Assembly (NCBI RefSeq): GCF_000416235.1
Contig: NZ_ATLO01000046.1
Span: 1-64,000, forward strand
DNA: 64,000 nucleotides
Source: Pseudomonas sp. CFII64
GTDB taxonomy: Bacteria; Pseudomonadota; Gammaproteobacteria; Pseudomonadales; Pseudomonadaceae
Direction of reading: 5' to 3'
In this document: positions 44,153 through 53,243 of the stretch, piece after piece
Numbering within the stretch: the first letter of the stretch is position 1
How the letters are laid out: each line of letters opens with the position of its first letter
Made by a program: the position numbers and the translations under genes
The notes under the pieces: generated by a model
The model's database searches: none
What the model was told of the DNA's origin: nothing
What the model saw: the letters and a program-made list of their open reading frames with translations, nothing else

Positions 44153-44232
44153 TGAGCAGTCCTGAAAGTGGTTCGACGCTGCGGCTGGTCGCCCATCTGC
44201 GCCATAATGGGCGGCATTATACGAGCAGTTGC

Positions 44233-44287
44233 TGTCCTGTCTCGGAAATAAGCAGTACGAAAGTGTACGTTTTCCCGAGTCAGGACA
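44233..44287. promoter_or_regulatory. Inverted repeat in the algW / nif3-like divergent promoter region
   Basis: TGTCCTGTCTCGG (44233-44245) and CCGAGTCAGGACA (44275-44287) are inverted copies with one mismatch, and a self-complementary GTAC-N6-GTAC lies between. On the minus strand TATAAT near 44220 suits algW, so the arm overlaps its -35 region. Operator or terminator; no regulator assigned. Confidence 0.55.
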
Positions 44288-44322
44288 CTATCCGCGCTGA
44301 ACCGATTATTCAGGAGTCTTTC

Positions 44323-45081
44323 ATGGCCGTTGCGCTGAGCACCCTAGTAGAAGAAGCCGATCGCTATCTGAGCAGCGCCCGCATCCAGGACTACTGCCCC
44401 AACGGCCTGCAAGTCGAGGGCCGCCCGCAAGTCATGCGCATCGTCAGTGGCGTCACCGCCAGTCAGGCGTTGCTCGATGCCGCGGTAGAGGCCCAGGCCG
44501 ATCTGATCCTCGTCCACCACGGTTATTTCTGGAAGGGCGAAAACCCCTGCGTGACCGGCATGAAGCAGCGTCGCCTGAAAACCCTGCTCAAGCACGACAT
44601 CAGCCTGCTGGCGTACCACTTGCCGCTGGATCTGCATCCGGACGTCGGCAATAACGTGCAGTTGGCGCGGCAATTGGATATCACCGTCGAGGGGCCGCTC
44701 GATCCGGAAAACCCAAAGGTCATTGGTCTGGTCGGCTCACTGGCCGAGCCGATGATGCCTCGGGATTTTGCCCGGCGCGTGCAAGAAGCGCTGGGACGCG
44801 AACCCTTGTTGATCGAAGGCAGCGAGATGATTCGCCGGGTTGGCTGGTGTACCGGCGGCGGGCAGGGTTACATCGATCAGGCGGTGCTGGCCGGCGTCGA
44901 TCTGTTCCTCAGCGGCGAAGCCTCGGAGCAAACGTTTCACAGTGCCCAGGAGAACAACATCAGCTTCATCGCCGCCGGTCACCACGCCACCGAGCGTTAC
45001 GGGGTTCAGGCGTTGGGGGATTATCTGGCCCGGCGCTTTGCGCTGGAGCATCTGTTCATCGACTGTCCCAATCCGATCTGA
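44323..45081 (+). CDS. Nif3-like dinuclear metal-centre hexameric protein
   Basis: The 252-aa Nif3/YbgI family protein has the metal-binding histidines in LILVHHGYFWKG near residue 63 and AGHHATERYG near 222, forming a dinuclear metal site in a toroidal hexamer. It is often labelled GTP cyclohydrolase I type 2, but its function is unsettled. ATG 44323 follows CAGGAG by 6 nt. Confidence 0.92.
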   Translation: MAVALSTLVEEADRYLSSARIQDYCPNGLQVEGRPQVMRIVSGVTASQALLDAAVEAQADLILVHHGYFWKGENPCVTGMKQRRLKTLLKHDISLLAYHLPLDLHPDVGNNVQLARQLDITVEGPLDPENPKVIGLVGSLAEPMMPRDFARRVQEALGREPLLIEGSEMIRRVGWCTGGGQGYIDQAVLAGVDLFLSGEASEQTFHSAQENNISFIAAGHHATERYGVQALGDYLARRFALEHLFIDCPNPI

Positions 45082-45091
45082 TCACCCAAAC

Positions 45092-45132
45092 GAGGCGGTA
45101 TATCCATAGATCGTTTCGATCTATCCCGCCTC
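45092..45132. promoter_or_regulatory. Nested hairpin upstream of cysD
   Basis: GAGGCGG (45092-45098) pairs with CCGCCTC (45126-45132) and inside it ATAGATCG pairs with CGATCTAT around a TTT loop. It lies 104 nt before cysD and directly after the nif3-like gene. It may be a terminator without a U-run or part of the cys regulatory region. Confidence 0.5.
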
Positions 45133-45235
45133 CTGAATAGAAGCAGTCGCTGTGCTAGAGTGCCGCCTCGAACACGGCCCGCTGGCCGTCCCGGGCGTTT
45201 GCCCGGTCAATAACGAATGCAATCCGTGAGTAGCC

Positions 45236-46153
45236 ATGGTCGACAAACTGACGCATCTGAAACAGCTGGAGGCGGAAAGCATCCACATCATCCGCGAGGT
45301 CGCCGCCGAGTTTGATAATCCGGTGATGCTGTACTCCGTCGGTAAAGACTCTGCCGTCATGCTTCACCTGGCGCGCAAGGCGTTTTTCCCGGGCAAGTTG
45401 CCGTTTCCGGTAATGCACGTGGATACCCGGTGGAAATTCCAGGAAATGTATCGTTTCCGCGACCGCATGGTCGAGGAACTGGGCCTGGACCTGATCGTTC
45501 ACGTCAATCCCGATGGCGTTGCGCAGGGTATCAACCCGCTGACCCACGGCAGCTCCAAGCACACCGACATCATGAAGACCGAAGGTCTCAAGCAGGCCCT
45601 GGACAAATACGGCTTTGATGCCGCGTTTGGTGGCGCGCGTCGTGATGAAGAAAAGTCTCGTGCCAAAGAGCGCGTGTACTCGTTCCGCGACACCAAGCAT
45701 CGCTGGGACCCGAAAAACCAGCGTCCCGAGTTGTGGAATGTGTACAACGGCAACGTCAACAAAGGCGAGTCGATCCGCGTATTCCCGCTGTCCAACTGGA
45801 CCGAGCTGGATATCTGGCAGTACATCTACCTTGAAGGTATCCCGATTGTGCCGCTGTATTTCGCCGCCGAGCGCGACGTTATCGAGATGAACGGCACCTG
45901 GATCATGATCGACGACGAGCGCCTGCTCAATCACCTCAGCGATGAGGACAAGGCACGCATCGTCAAGAAAAAAGTCCGTTTCCGCACACTTGGCGACTAC
46001 CCGTTGACGGGCGCAGTCGAGTCCGAGGCCACCAGCCTCACCGACATCATTCAGGAAATGCTCCTGACGCGAACTTCCGAACGCCAGGGCCGGGTCATCG
46101 ATCACGATGGCGCAGGTTCGATGGAAGAAAAGAAACGTCAGGGTTATTTCTAA
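45236..46153 (+). CDS. cysD: Sulfate adenylyltransferase subunit 2
   Basis: The 305-aa catalytic subunit makes APS from sulfate and ATP. It shows the PP-loop motif YSVGKDSAVMLHLARKAF near residue 38 and FGGARRDEEKSRAKER near 138. It works with the CysN GTPase, encoded 9 nt downstream as a CysN-CysC fusion. Sulfur control via CysB is likely, but I did not find a defined site. Confidence 0.97.
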   Translation: MVDKLTHLKQLEAESIHIIREVAAEFDNPVMLYSVGKDSAVMLHLARKAFFPGKLPFPVMHVDTRWKFQEMYRFRDRMVEELGLDLIVHVNPDGVAQGINPLTHGSSKHTDIMKTEGLKQALDKYGFDAAFGGARRDEEKSRAKERVYSFRDTKHRWDPKNQRPELWNVYNGNVNKGESIRVFPLSNWTELDIWQYIYLEGIPIVPLYFAAERDVIEMNGTWIMIDDERLLNHLSDEDKARIVKKKVRFRTLGDYPLTGAVESEATSLTDIIQEMLLTRTSERQGRVIDHDGAGSMEEKKRQGYF

Positions 46154-46162
46154 GGGGTTGTC

Positions 46163-48061
46163 ATGTCGCACGTATCTGATTTGATCAGCGAGGACATCCT
46201 CGCCTATCTGGGCCAGCACGAACGCAAGGAAATGCTGCGTTTTCTGACCTGTGGCAACGTCGATGACGGCAAGAGCACGCTGATCGGGCGTCTGCTGCAC
46301 GACTCCAAGATGATCTACGAAGATCACCTGGAAGCCATCACCCGCGATTCGAAGAAATCCGGCACCACCGGCGATGACGTGGATCTGGCGCTGCTGGTCG
46401 ACGGCCTGCAGGCCGAGCGCGAGCAGGGCATCACCATCGATGTGGCTTACCGCTATTTCTCCACCGCCAAGCGCAAGTTCATCATTGCCGATACGCCAGG
46501 CCACGAGCAGTACACCCGCAACATGGCCACCGGCGCATCGACCTGCGACCTGGCGATCATTCTCGTGGACGCCCGTTACGGCGTGCAGACCCAGACGCGG
46601 CGACACAGCTTCATTGCCTCGCTGCTGGGCATCAAGCACATCGTCGTGGCGATCAACAAGATGGACCTCAACGGCTTCGACGAAAGCGTTTTCGAGTCGA
46701 TCAAGGCTGATTACCTGAAGTTCGCCGAAGGTATCGCCTTCAAACCGACGACCATGGCCTTTGTGCCGATGTCGGCGCTCAAGGGCGACAACGTGGTGAA
46801 CAAGAGCGAGCGCTCGCCCTGGTACACCGGTCAGCCGCTGATGGAAATCCTCGAAACCGTCGAGATCGCCAACGACCGCAACTACACCGACCTGCGTTTC
46901 CCGGTGCAGTACGTCAACCGTCCGAACCTGAACTTCCGTGGTTTCGCCGGCACGCTGGCCAGCGGCATCGTGCACAAGGGCGACGAAGTCGTGGTGCTGC
47001 CGTCGGGCAAGAGCAGCCGCGTGAAATCCATTGTCACCTTCGAGGGCGAGCTGGAGCACGCCGGTCCCGGTCAGGCGGTAACCCTGACCATGGAAGACGA
47101 GATCGATATTTCCCGTGGCGACCTGTTGGTGCATGCCGACAACGTGCCGCAGGTTACCGACGCGTTCGACGCCATGTTGGTGTGGATGGCCGAAGAACCC
47201 ATGCTGCCGGGCAAGAAATACGACATCAAGCGCGCGACCAGTTACGTGCCGGGTTCGATCACCAGCATCGTGCACCGCGTGGATGTGAACACGCTTGAAG
47301 AAGGTGCCGCCAGTTCGTTGCAGCTCAACGAGATTGGTCGGGTCAAGGTCAGCCTTGATTCGCCTATCGCTCTGGACGGTTACGACAGCAATCGCACCAC
47401 CGGCTCGTTCATCGTCATTGATCGCCTGACCAATGGCACCGTCGCGGCGGGCATGATCATCGCCAAAGCGGTGGGCAGCAGCAGCGCCAGTCATCATGGC
47501 AAGCTTGCCCATGTAGCGACCGAAGAGCGTGCCCAGCGCTTCGGCCAGCAACCGGCCACCGTGCTGTTCAGCGGCCTGTCCGGCGCTGGCAAGAGCACCC
47601 TGGCCTATGCGGTCGAGCGCAAGCTGTTCGACATGGGCCGGGCGGTGTTCGTGCTCGACGGCCAGAACCTGCGTCACGACCTGAACAAGGGTCTGCCGCA
47701 GGATCGTGCCGGGCGTACCGAAAACTGGCGTCGTGCCGCGCACGTGGCGCGTCAGTTCAACGAAGCGGGCCTGCTGACGCTGGCGGCGTTCGTGGCGCCG
47801 GATGCCGAAGGTCGCGAGCAAGCCAAATCGCTGATCGGTGCTGATCGTCTGCTGACCGTTTACGTCCAGGCGTCGCCTGCCGTTTGCCGCGAGCGTGACC
47901 CACAAGGCCTGTATGCCGCTGATGGCGACAACATTCCCGGTGAGTCCTTCCCGTACGACGTGCCGCTCAACGCCGACCTGGTCCTCGACACGCAGTCGCT
48001 GAACCTTGAAGAAAGCGTCAAACAAGTGCTGGAACTGCTGCGCAGCCGTGGCGCGATCTGA
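46163..48061 (+). CDS. cysNC: Bifunctional sulfate adenylyltransferase subunit 1 / adenylylsulfate kinase
   Basis: The 632-aa fusion carries an N-terminal EF-Tu-like GTPase, CysN (P-loop GNVDDGKSTL 31-40; IADTPGHEQYTRNMATGAS), elongation-factor-type beta-barrels, and from about residue 460 the APS kinase CysC with its own P-loop GLSGAGKSTLAYA (about 471-483). GTP hydrolysis drives APS synthesis by CysD, and the kinase makes PAPS. The fusion is normal for Pseudomonas. A strong terminator follows. Confidence 0.97.
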   Translation: MSHVSDLISEDILAYLGQHERKEMLRFLTCGNVDDGKSTLIGRLLHDSKMIYEDHLEAITRDSKKSGTTGDDVDLALLVDGLQAEREQGITIDVAYRYFSTAKRKFIIADTPGHEQYTRNMATGASTCDLAIILVDARYGVQTQTRRHSFIASLLGIKHIVVAINKMDLNGFDESVFESIKADYLKFAEGIAFKPTTMAFVPMSALKGDNVVNKSERSPWYTGQPLMEILETVEIANDRNYTDLRFPVQYVNRPNLNFRGFAGTLASGIVHKGDEVVVLPSGKSSRVKSIVTFEGELEHAGPGQAVTLTMEDEIDISRGDLLVHADNVPQVTDAFDAMLVWMAEEPMLPGKKYDIKRATSYVPGSITSIVHRVDVNTLEEGAASSLQLNEIGRVKVSLDSPIALDGYDSNRTTGSFIVIDRLTNGTVAAGMIIAKAVGSSSASHHGKLAHVATEERAQRFGQQPATVLFSGLSGAGKSTLAYAVERKLFDMGRAVFVLDGQNLRHDLNKGLPQDRAGRTENWRRAAHVARQFNEAGLLTLAAFVAPDAEGREQAKSLIGADRLLTVYVQASPAVCRERDPQGLYAADGDNIPGESFPYDVPLNADLVLDTQSLNLEESVKQVLELLRSRGAI

Positions 48062-48082
48062 TCCTTGATCTGACGCTGTAAC

Positions 48083-48113
48083 AAAAAACCCGCCAGATGA
48101 TGGCGGGTTTTTT
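48083..48113 (+). terminator. Intrinsic terminator after cysNC
   Basis: AAAAAACCCGCCA and TGGCGGGTTTTTT form a 13-bp stem with a 5-nt loop and flanking A/T runs, 21 nt after the stop codon. Confidence 0.92.
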
Positions 48114-48123
48114 GTTGATACAC

Positions 48124-48155
48124 CCCGTAGGACCGGCTTTAGCCGGGAGGGCGTC
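48124..48155. repeat. Single REP arm (GTAGGACCGGCTTTAGCCGGGAG family)
   Basis: CCCGTAGGACCGGCTTTAGC and the following CGGGAGGGCG match the left arm at 4323-4348. The right arm is missing, so this copy is a half element between two terminators. Confidence 0.7.
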
Positions 48156-48193
48156 GGTCCATCCCAGATAGCAGGCGAAAACAAACCTGTGCC

Positions 48194-48236
48194 CACAAAA
48201 AACCCCGCCATTCATTCCAATGGCGGGGTTTTTGTG
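48194..48236. terminator. Bidirectional terminator between cysNC and yhcB
   Basis: CACAAAAAACCCCGCCATT and AATGGCGGGGTTTTTGTG form a long stem with A/T runs on both sides. Orientation fits termination of yhcB (minus strand, ending at 48253) as well as residual cysNC transcription. Confidence 0.88.
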
Positions 48237-48252
48237 TGCAGCGTGTCGCGAA

Positions 48253-48690
48253 TTACTTTTTCAAACCGTAATGTTCATCCAGCATGCCTGGGGCATTCGG
48301 CATTTTCGGCGCGTAGTCCTTGGGCGGCTCTGCCTGGGTGCGTGGCGGCGTCAGACGATCACGCTGGATCGTATTGGCTTCCGGGTGCAGCGCAGCGAGC
48401 AGGCGCTGACGGGTCTGTTCATCGAGGGCCAGACGATTGGCGCCCTCGGCGAGGTGTTCCTGAACTTCCTGATAGCTCTGGGACAGCTTCTGCACCAGAT
48501 TAGCCGTACTGTTGAAGTGAGTGACCACCTCGTTCTGATAATTGTCGAAACGCTCCTGAACGTCATCCAGCTGGCGCTGGGTTCCATTGGGGGCGGTGTT
48601 GGGCAGCAGACGTGCGACCAGGAAACCGATAACCAGACCGGCGACCAGCGCAAGGGTCGGCAACAACCAAACTAAGAGCGAGTGTTCCAC
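48253..48690 (-). CDS. yhcB: YhcB/ZapG family inner-membrane protein (DUF1043)
   Basis: The 145-aa protein has one N-terminal membrane helix (LLVWLLPTLALVAGLVIGFL) and a long coiled-coil region (LDDVQERFDNYQNEVVTHFN), as in YhcB/ZapG, a cell-envelope and division-associated protein. The C-terminus is proline- and charge-rich and poorly conserved. It is divergent from the hydrolase gene. Confidence 0.92.
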   Translation of the reverse strand: MEHSLLVWLLPTLALVAGLVIGFLVARLLPNTAPNGTQRQLDDVQERFDNYQNEVVTHFNSTANLVQKLSQSYQEVQEHLAEGANRLALDEQTRQRLLAALHPEANTIQRDRLTPPRTQAEPPKDYAPKMPNAPGMLDEHYGLKK

Positions 48691-48835
48691 GAGTCCTTCC
48701 TCTATAAACGGCTTTGCTTTACGTTAACGGCTCGAACCTGCTCTGTATACCGCGACACGCTCACGGATACGTAACCGGCAGACAATCAGCTAGACGAGTC
48801 GACCCAATCCGAGGTCACGGAGTTCATTTTTGCTC

Positions 48836-49465
48836 ATGCGCGAAACCCCTGTTTTGATTGATGGCCCGGTGGGCCAGCTCGAAGCGCTGTACCTGGATCT
48901 GGCGGATGCCAAAGGCCTGGCGCTGATTTGCCATCCTAACCCGGTACAGGGCGGCACCATGCTCAATAAAGTCGTCTCGACCCTGCAACGCACGGCTCGC
49001 GACGCTGGCCTGAGTACCCTGCGCTTCAATTATCGCGGCGTTGGCGCCAGTGCCGGCACCTCCGAAGCCAGTATGGGCGAAGTCGAAGATGCTGTGGCCG
49101 TGGCCCGCTGGTTGCGCGAGCAGCAGCCCGAACTGCCGATCACCTTGTTCGGTTTTTCCTTTGGCGGCTACGTCGCGGCGACCCTGGCTGGGCGGCTTGA
49201 GGCCAGTGGCGAACAGCTGAAACATCTGTTCATGATCGCGCCGGCGGTCATGCGCCTGGGCGAACAGGATCAGCTGCCGCAGAACTGTCCGCTGACCCTG
49301 ATCCAGCCGGAAACCGACGAAGTCATCGATCCGCAAGTGGTATATGACTGGTCCGCCGCGCTGCCGCGTCCACACGAGCTGCTGAAAGTGGCAGAATGCG
49401 GACACTTTTTTCACGGCAAGCTGACCGATCTCAAGGATCTGGTCATGCCGCGCCTTTCGAATTGA
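48836..49465 (+). CDS. Alpha/beta hydrolase
   Basis: The 209-aa protein is a compact alpha/beta hydrolase. The nucleophile elbow is GFSFGG near residue 104, the acid is probably in ETDEVID and the base is His in CGHFFHGK near 190. It matches the small serine hydrolase group (often COG2945, dienelactone-hydrolase-like). An ATG start at 48836 is conventional, but a TTG at 48830 has GGAG at better spacing (7 nt), adding two residues. Substrate unknown. It lies 24 nt before trpS. Confidence 0.88.
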   Translation: MRETPVLIDGPVGQLEALYLDLADAKGLALICHPNPVQGGTMLNKVVSTLQRTARDAGLSTLRFNYRGVGASAGTSEASMGEVEDAVAVARWLREQQPELPITLFGFSFGGYVAATLAGRLEASGEQLKHLFMIAPAVMRLGEQDQLPQNCPLTLIQPETDEVIDPQVVYDWSAALPRPHELLKVAECGHFFHGKLTDLKDLVMPRLSN

Positions 49466-49489
49466 TGACAGCCCGATAAGCGACCCGCC

Positions 49490-50839
49490 ATGACCACTCG
49501 TATCCTGACCGGTATCACCACCACCGGCACACCTCACCTGGGCAACTACGCGGGCGCGATTCGCCCGGCCATCGTTGCCAGCCGCGAGAGCGGCGCCGAT
49601 TCGTTCTACTTTCTGGCTGACTACCACGCCCTGATCAAATGCGATGACCCGCTGCGCATCCAGCGCTCGCGTCTGGAAATCGCCGCGACCTGGCTGGCTG
49701 CGGGCCTGGATGTGGATCGCGTGACCTTTTATCGCCAGTCCGACATTCCGGAAATCCCGGAACTGACCTGGCTGCTGACCTGCGTGGCGGCCAAGGGCCT
49801 GCTCAATCGCGCGCACGCTTACAAGGCGTCGGTGGACAAGAACGTCGAGACTGGCGAAGACCCGGACGCCGGCATCACCATGGGCTTGTACAGCTACCCG
49901 GTGCTGATGGCGGCGGACATCCTCATGTTCAACGCCCACAAGGTGCCGGTCGGTCGCGACCAGATCCAGCACGTGGAAATGGCCCGGGATATCGGCCAGC
50001 GCTTCAATCACCTGTTCGGCCAGGGCAAAGAGTTCTTCGTCATGCCTGAAGCCCTGATCGAGGAGAGCGTTGCCACGCTGCCAGGTCTGGACGGGCGCAA
50101 GATGTCGAAAAGCTACGACAACACGATCCCGTTGTTCAGCAATGCCAAAGAGATGAAAGACGCGATTTCGCGGATCGTCACCGACTCCCGTGCGCCGGGC
50201 GAAGCCAAAGACCCGGACAACTCGCACCTGTTCACCCTCTATCAGGCCTTCGCAACGCCTGAGCAGAACGCTGAGTTCCGTTCCGAGTTGTTGCAGGGTT
50301 TGGGCTGGGGGGAGGCGAAGAATCGCTTGTTCACCCTGCTGGACAGTCAGCTGGGCGAAGCGCGGGAAAACTACCATCGTCTGATCGAACGTCCCGCCGA
50401 TCTGGAAGACATTTTGCTCGCGGGTGCCGCGAAAGCCCGCAGCGTCGCCACGCCGTTCCTCGGTGAGCTGCGCGAAGCCGTCGGCCTGCGCTCGTTCCGC
50501 AGCAACGTTCAGGTAGCGACCGCCGGGAAGAAAAAAGCCGCCAAGGGCGCACGCTTCGTCAGCTTCCGTGAAGACGACGGCAGTTTCCGCTTCCGTCTGC
50601 TCGCCGCCGATGGCGAACAGCTGGTGTTGTCGCGCAATTTTGCCGACGGCAAGGCTGCAGGCGCTGCCAGCAAACAGTTGCAGCAGGGCGGCGCACTCGA
50701 CATTCGTGCTGAAGGCGATAGCTTCACCCTGTGGCTTGATGGCCAATGTGTGGCCGACAGCCCGGCATTTGCCGACGCCACGGCTCGGGATGCAGCCATC
50801 GAAAGCCTGAAAACGGCTTTGACGCCGCAACAGGACTGA
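49490..50839 (+). CDS. trpS: Tryptophanyl-tRNA synthetase, long form
   Basis: The 449-aa class I synthetase shows the HIGH-equivalent TGTPHLGNYAGAI near residue 11 and the KMSKS motif GRKMSKSYDNTI near 203. It is about 110 residues longer than the usual 334-aa TrpS; the C-terminal extension (about 345-449; GSFRFRLLAADGEQLVLS) looks like a small beta-rich domain. This long form is usual in Pseudomonas. A terminator follows. Confidence 0.96.
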   Translation: MTTRILTGITTTGTPHLGNYAGAIRPAIVASRESGADSFYFLADYHALIKCDDPLRIQRSRLEIAATWLAAGLDVDRVTFYRQSDIPEIPELTWLLTCVAAKGLLNRAHAYKASVDKNVETGEDPDAGITMGLYSYPVLMAADILMFNAHKVPVGRDQIQHVEMARDIGQRFNHLFGQGKEFFVMPEALIEESVATLPGLDGRKMSKSYDNTIPLFSNAKEMKDAISRIVTDSRAPGEAKDPDNSHLFTLYQAFATPEQNAEFRSELLQGLGWGEAKNRLFTLLDSQLGEARENYHRLIERPADLEDILLAGAAKARSVATPFLGELREAVGLRSFRSNVQVATAGKKKAAKGARFVSFREDDGSFRFRLLAADGEQLVLSRNFADGKAAGAASKQLQQGGALDIRAEGDSFTLWLDGQCVADSPAFADATARDAAIESLKTALTPQQD

Positions 50840-50851
50840 TTGCCATTCTGT

Positions 50852-50882
50852 CGGGCCGTCGCTACAGTGACGGCCCGTTTTT
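50852..50882 (+). terminator. Intrinsic terminator after trpS
   Basis: CGGGCCGTC and GACGGCCCG form a perfect 9-bp stem with an 8-nt loop, followed by TTTTT. Confidence 0.9.
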
Positions 50883-50900
50883 GTTGCCTTGCTAACGAAT

Positions 50901-51995
50901 ATGACCCCCCTAGAACGATATCAAGCAGATCTGAAGCGCCCCGACTTTTTCCATGACGCCGCGCAGGAAACTGCCGTGCGCCATTTGCAGCGTTTGTACG
51001 ACGACCTGGTCGCCGCGCACACCAGCAAGCCGGGCATGTTCGGCAAGTTGTTCGGCAAAAAAGAACAGGCTCCGGTCAAGGGTTTGTACTTCTGGGGCGG
51101 CGTAGGGCGAGGCAAGACTTATCTGGTCGACACCTTCTTCGAAGCCTTGCCGTTCGAAGACAAGGTCCGCACTCACTTCCACCGCTTCATGAAGCGCGTC
51201 CACGAAGAAATGCGCACCCTCAAGGGCGAACGGAACCCGCTGACGATCATCGCCAAGCGTTTTTCCGACGAGGCGCGAGTCATCTGTTTCGATGAGTTTT
51301 TCGTCTCGGATATCACCGATGCCATGATCCTCGGCACCCTGATGGAAGAGCTGTTCAAGAATGGCGTGACCCTGGTCGCCACCTCGAACATCGTGCCGGA
51401 CGGTCTCTATAAAGACGGCCTGCAACGTGCGCGTTTCCTGCCGGCGATTGCCCTGATCAAGCAGAACACCGAAATCGTCAACGTCGACAGCGGCGTGGAT
51501 TATCGGTTGCGCCATCTTGAGCAAGCCGAGTTGTTCCACTTTCCTCTCGATGACGCTGCTCAGGAAAGCCTGCGCAAAAGCTTCCGCGCCCTGACGCCGG
51601 AATGCACCAAAGCCATCGAAAACGATGTGTTGATGATCGAGAATCGCGAAATCCGCGCCGTTCGTACCTGTGACGACGTGGCCTGGTTTGATTTCCGTGA
51701 GCTTTGCGACGGGCCGCGCAGCCAGAACGATTACATCGAACTGGGCAAGATTTTCCATGCCGTGCTGATCAGCGGGGTCGAGCAAATGAACGTCACCACT
51801 GACGACATCGCCCGCCGCTTCATCAACATGGTCGACGAATTCTACGACCGCAACGTCAAGCTGATCATCTCGGCTGAAGTGGAACTCAAGGACCTGTACA
51901 CCGGCGGACGCCTGAACTTCGAATTCCAGCGCACGCTCAGTCGCCTGCTGGAAATGCAGTCCCACGAATTCCTGTCGCGGGCGCATAAGCCCTAG
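50901..51995 (+). CDS. zapE: Cell-division ATPase ZapE (AFG1 family)
   Basis: The 364-aa AAA+-like ATPase has Walker A GGVGRGKT (66-73) and Walker B VICFDEFFVSD near 127. ZapE destabilises FtsZ polymers at constriction under stress, and AFG1 homologues act in protein quality control. ATG 50901 is preferred to an in-frame TTG at 50889, and begins TPLERYQADLKRPDFFHD. Unit is bounded by a terminator and a REP element. Confidence 0.95.
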   Translation: MTPLERYQADLKRPDFFHDAAQETAVRHLQRLYDDLVAAHTSKPGMFGKLFGKKEQAPVKGLYFWGGVGRGKTYLVDTFFEALPFEDKVRTHFHRFMKRVHEEMRTLKGERNPLTIIAKRFSDEARVICFDEFFVSDITDAMILGTLMEELFKNGVTLVATSNIVPDGLYKDGLQRARFLPAIALIKQNTEIVNVDSGVDYRLRHLEQAELFHFPLDDAAQESLRKSFRALTPECTKAIENDVLMIENREIRAVRTCDDVAWFDFRELCDGPRSQNDYIELGKIFHAVLISGVEQMNVTTDDIARRFINMVDEFYDRNVKLIISAEVELKDLYTGGRLNFEFQRTLSRLLEMQSHEFLSRAHKP

Positions 51996-52027
51996 CCGGA
52001 GTCGCATGGCCTGCTCGTTGGACCGGC

Positions 52028-52091
52028 CCGTAGGACCGGCTTTAGCCGGGAGAAAATTTTACATCAGGCTCCCGGCTGAAGCCGTCCTACA
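52028..52091. repeat. REP-type palindrome between zapE and the GlxA-type regulator
   Basis: GTAGGACCGGCTTTAGCCGG and CCGGCTGAAGCCGTCCTAC flank a central AT-rich spacer (AGAAAATTTTACATC). Same family as 4323-4379. It lies between convergent genes. Confidence 0.8.
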
Positions 52092-52106
52092 GTTTCAGCA
52101 GGCCGC

Positions 52107-53102
52107 TCATGCGGCCTGCTGAAACTGCTGCCGATACTGATTCGGTGATAATTCTGTGTGTTGACGAAACAGGCGCGCAAAAAAGCTCGCATCGTCGTAG
52201 CCCACTTCATAACTGATGGTCTTGATGCTCTTGCGGGTGCCGGAGAGCAGGCCCTTGGCCGTTTCGATGCGCAGGCGTTGCAGGTAATGCAGCGGCTTGT
52301 CGCCCGTCGCGCTCTGGAAGCGGCGCATGAAGTTGCGAATGCTCATGCCGTGCTCCCGGGCGACATCCTCAAAGCGAAACTTGTCGGCGAAGTGCTCTTC
52401 CAGCCAGTGCTGGATCTGCAGGATCATCACGTCCTGATGCAGCTTCTGGCCGCCAAACCCCATGCGTCCCGGCGAATAGTTGCGCTGCACTTCATACAGA
52501 ATGTCCCGCGCCACGGCCTGGGCGACGTTGGCGCCGCAGAACCGCTCGATCAGGTAAATATAGAGATCACACGCCGATGTCGTGCCGCCAGCGCAATACA
52601 GGTTGTCGGCGTCTGTCAGGTGTTTCTCCTGATTGAGCAAGACATTGGGAAAGCGCTGACTGAATTGGTCGAAAAAGCGCCAGTAAGTAGTCGCTTCCTT
52701 GCCATCCAGCAAGCCCGCCTCGGCCAGCCAGAACACGCCGCTGGCTTCGCCACACAAGACCGCGCCATTGGCATGTTGCTCACGCAGCCAGGGCAGGATT
52801 TGCGGATAGCGCTGAAGCAACGCATCAAAGTCATCCCAGAACGCCGGGATCACGATCACATCGCTTTGAGCAAGATCGCCGTCTACCGGCAGGATCACTT
52901 CGCTGAAGCTGCGCACGGACTTGCCGTCCGGGCTGACCAGGCGGGTTTCGAACGCCGGCGTTCGGCCCAGGCCCAGCTGTTTGCTGTAGCGCAGGCTGGC
53001 GACGTGGAAAAAATCCTTGGCTTGCATCAGGGTCGAGGCGAACACCCCGTCAATGGCCAGGATGCTGACGCGCCGCAGCGGGGCGGAAGGTTGGGTCGAC
53101 AT
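52107..53102 (-). CDS. GlxA-type transcriptional regulator (DJ-1/PfpI domain + AraC helix-turn-helix)
   Basis: The 331-aa protein has a DJ-1/PfpI-like sensor domain (residues about 10-200; LCGEASGVFWLAEAGLLDG, where the nucleophile-elbow region holds Cys) and a C-terminal AraC/XylS domain (about 230-328; FRFEDVAREHGMSIRNFMRR, ISYEVGYDDASFFARLFRQ). GlxA-type members often control amino acid or choline/carnitine catabolism. Its divergent neighbour is an acyl-CoA dehydrogenase, so that gene is a candidate target. The ligand is unknown. Confidence 0.9.
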   Translation of the reverse strand: MSTQPSAPLRRVSILAIDGVFASTLMQAKDFFHVASLRYSKQLGLGRTPAFETRLVSPDGKSVRSFSEVILPVDGDLAQSDVIVIPAFWDDFDALLQRYPQILPWLREQHANGAVLCGEASGVFWLAEAGLLDGKEATTYWRFFDQFSQRFPNVLLNQEKHLTDADNLYCAGGTTSACDLYIYLIERFCGANVAQAVARDILYEVQRNYSPGRMGFGGQKLHQDVMILQIQHWLEEHFADKFRFEDVAREHGMSIRNFMRRFQSATGDKPLHYLQRLRIETAKGLLSGTRKSIKTISYEVGYDDASFFARLFRQHTELSPNQYRQQFQQAA

Positions 53103-53243
53103 ATTCTGTTGTTCTTATATGGGAAAGTGGTCAAGCAGCGGCTGGATCGTCTTATTTTTTGTCGGATGTGTCCAGTGTCCTCGCGCGCGTCATCGGCATA
53201 GGCTCTGCAAGCCAATCCCGTTTTCTCATTCTTCAGGTGCCGC

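Noticed and set aside
45155..48211. A 1018-codon open frame on the minus strand opposite cysD-cysNC
   Set aside because: It is the complement of well-supported genes. GC-rich third positions in Pseudomonas commonly leave long antisense frames; the translation resembles no family.
48824..50830. A 668-codon minus-strand frame opposite the hydrolase gene and trpS
   Set aside because: Spans two convincing genes and their intergenic gap in antisense; no support.
53103..53243. Possible regulator-binding site between the GlxA-type regulator and the acyl-CoA dehydrogenase
   Set aside because: No clear inverted or direct repeats strong enough to call an operator.
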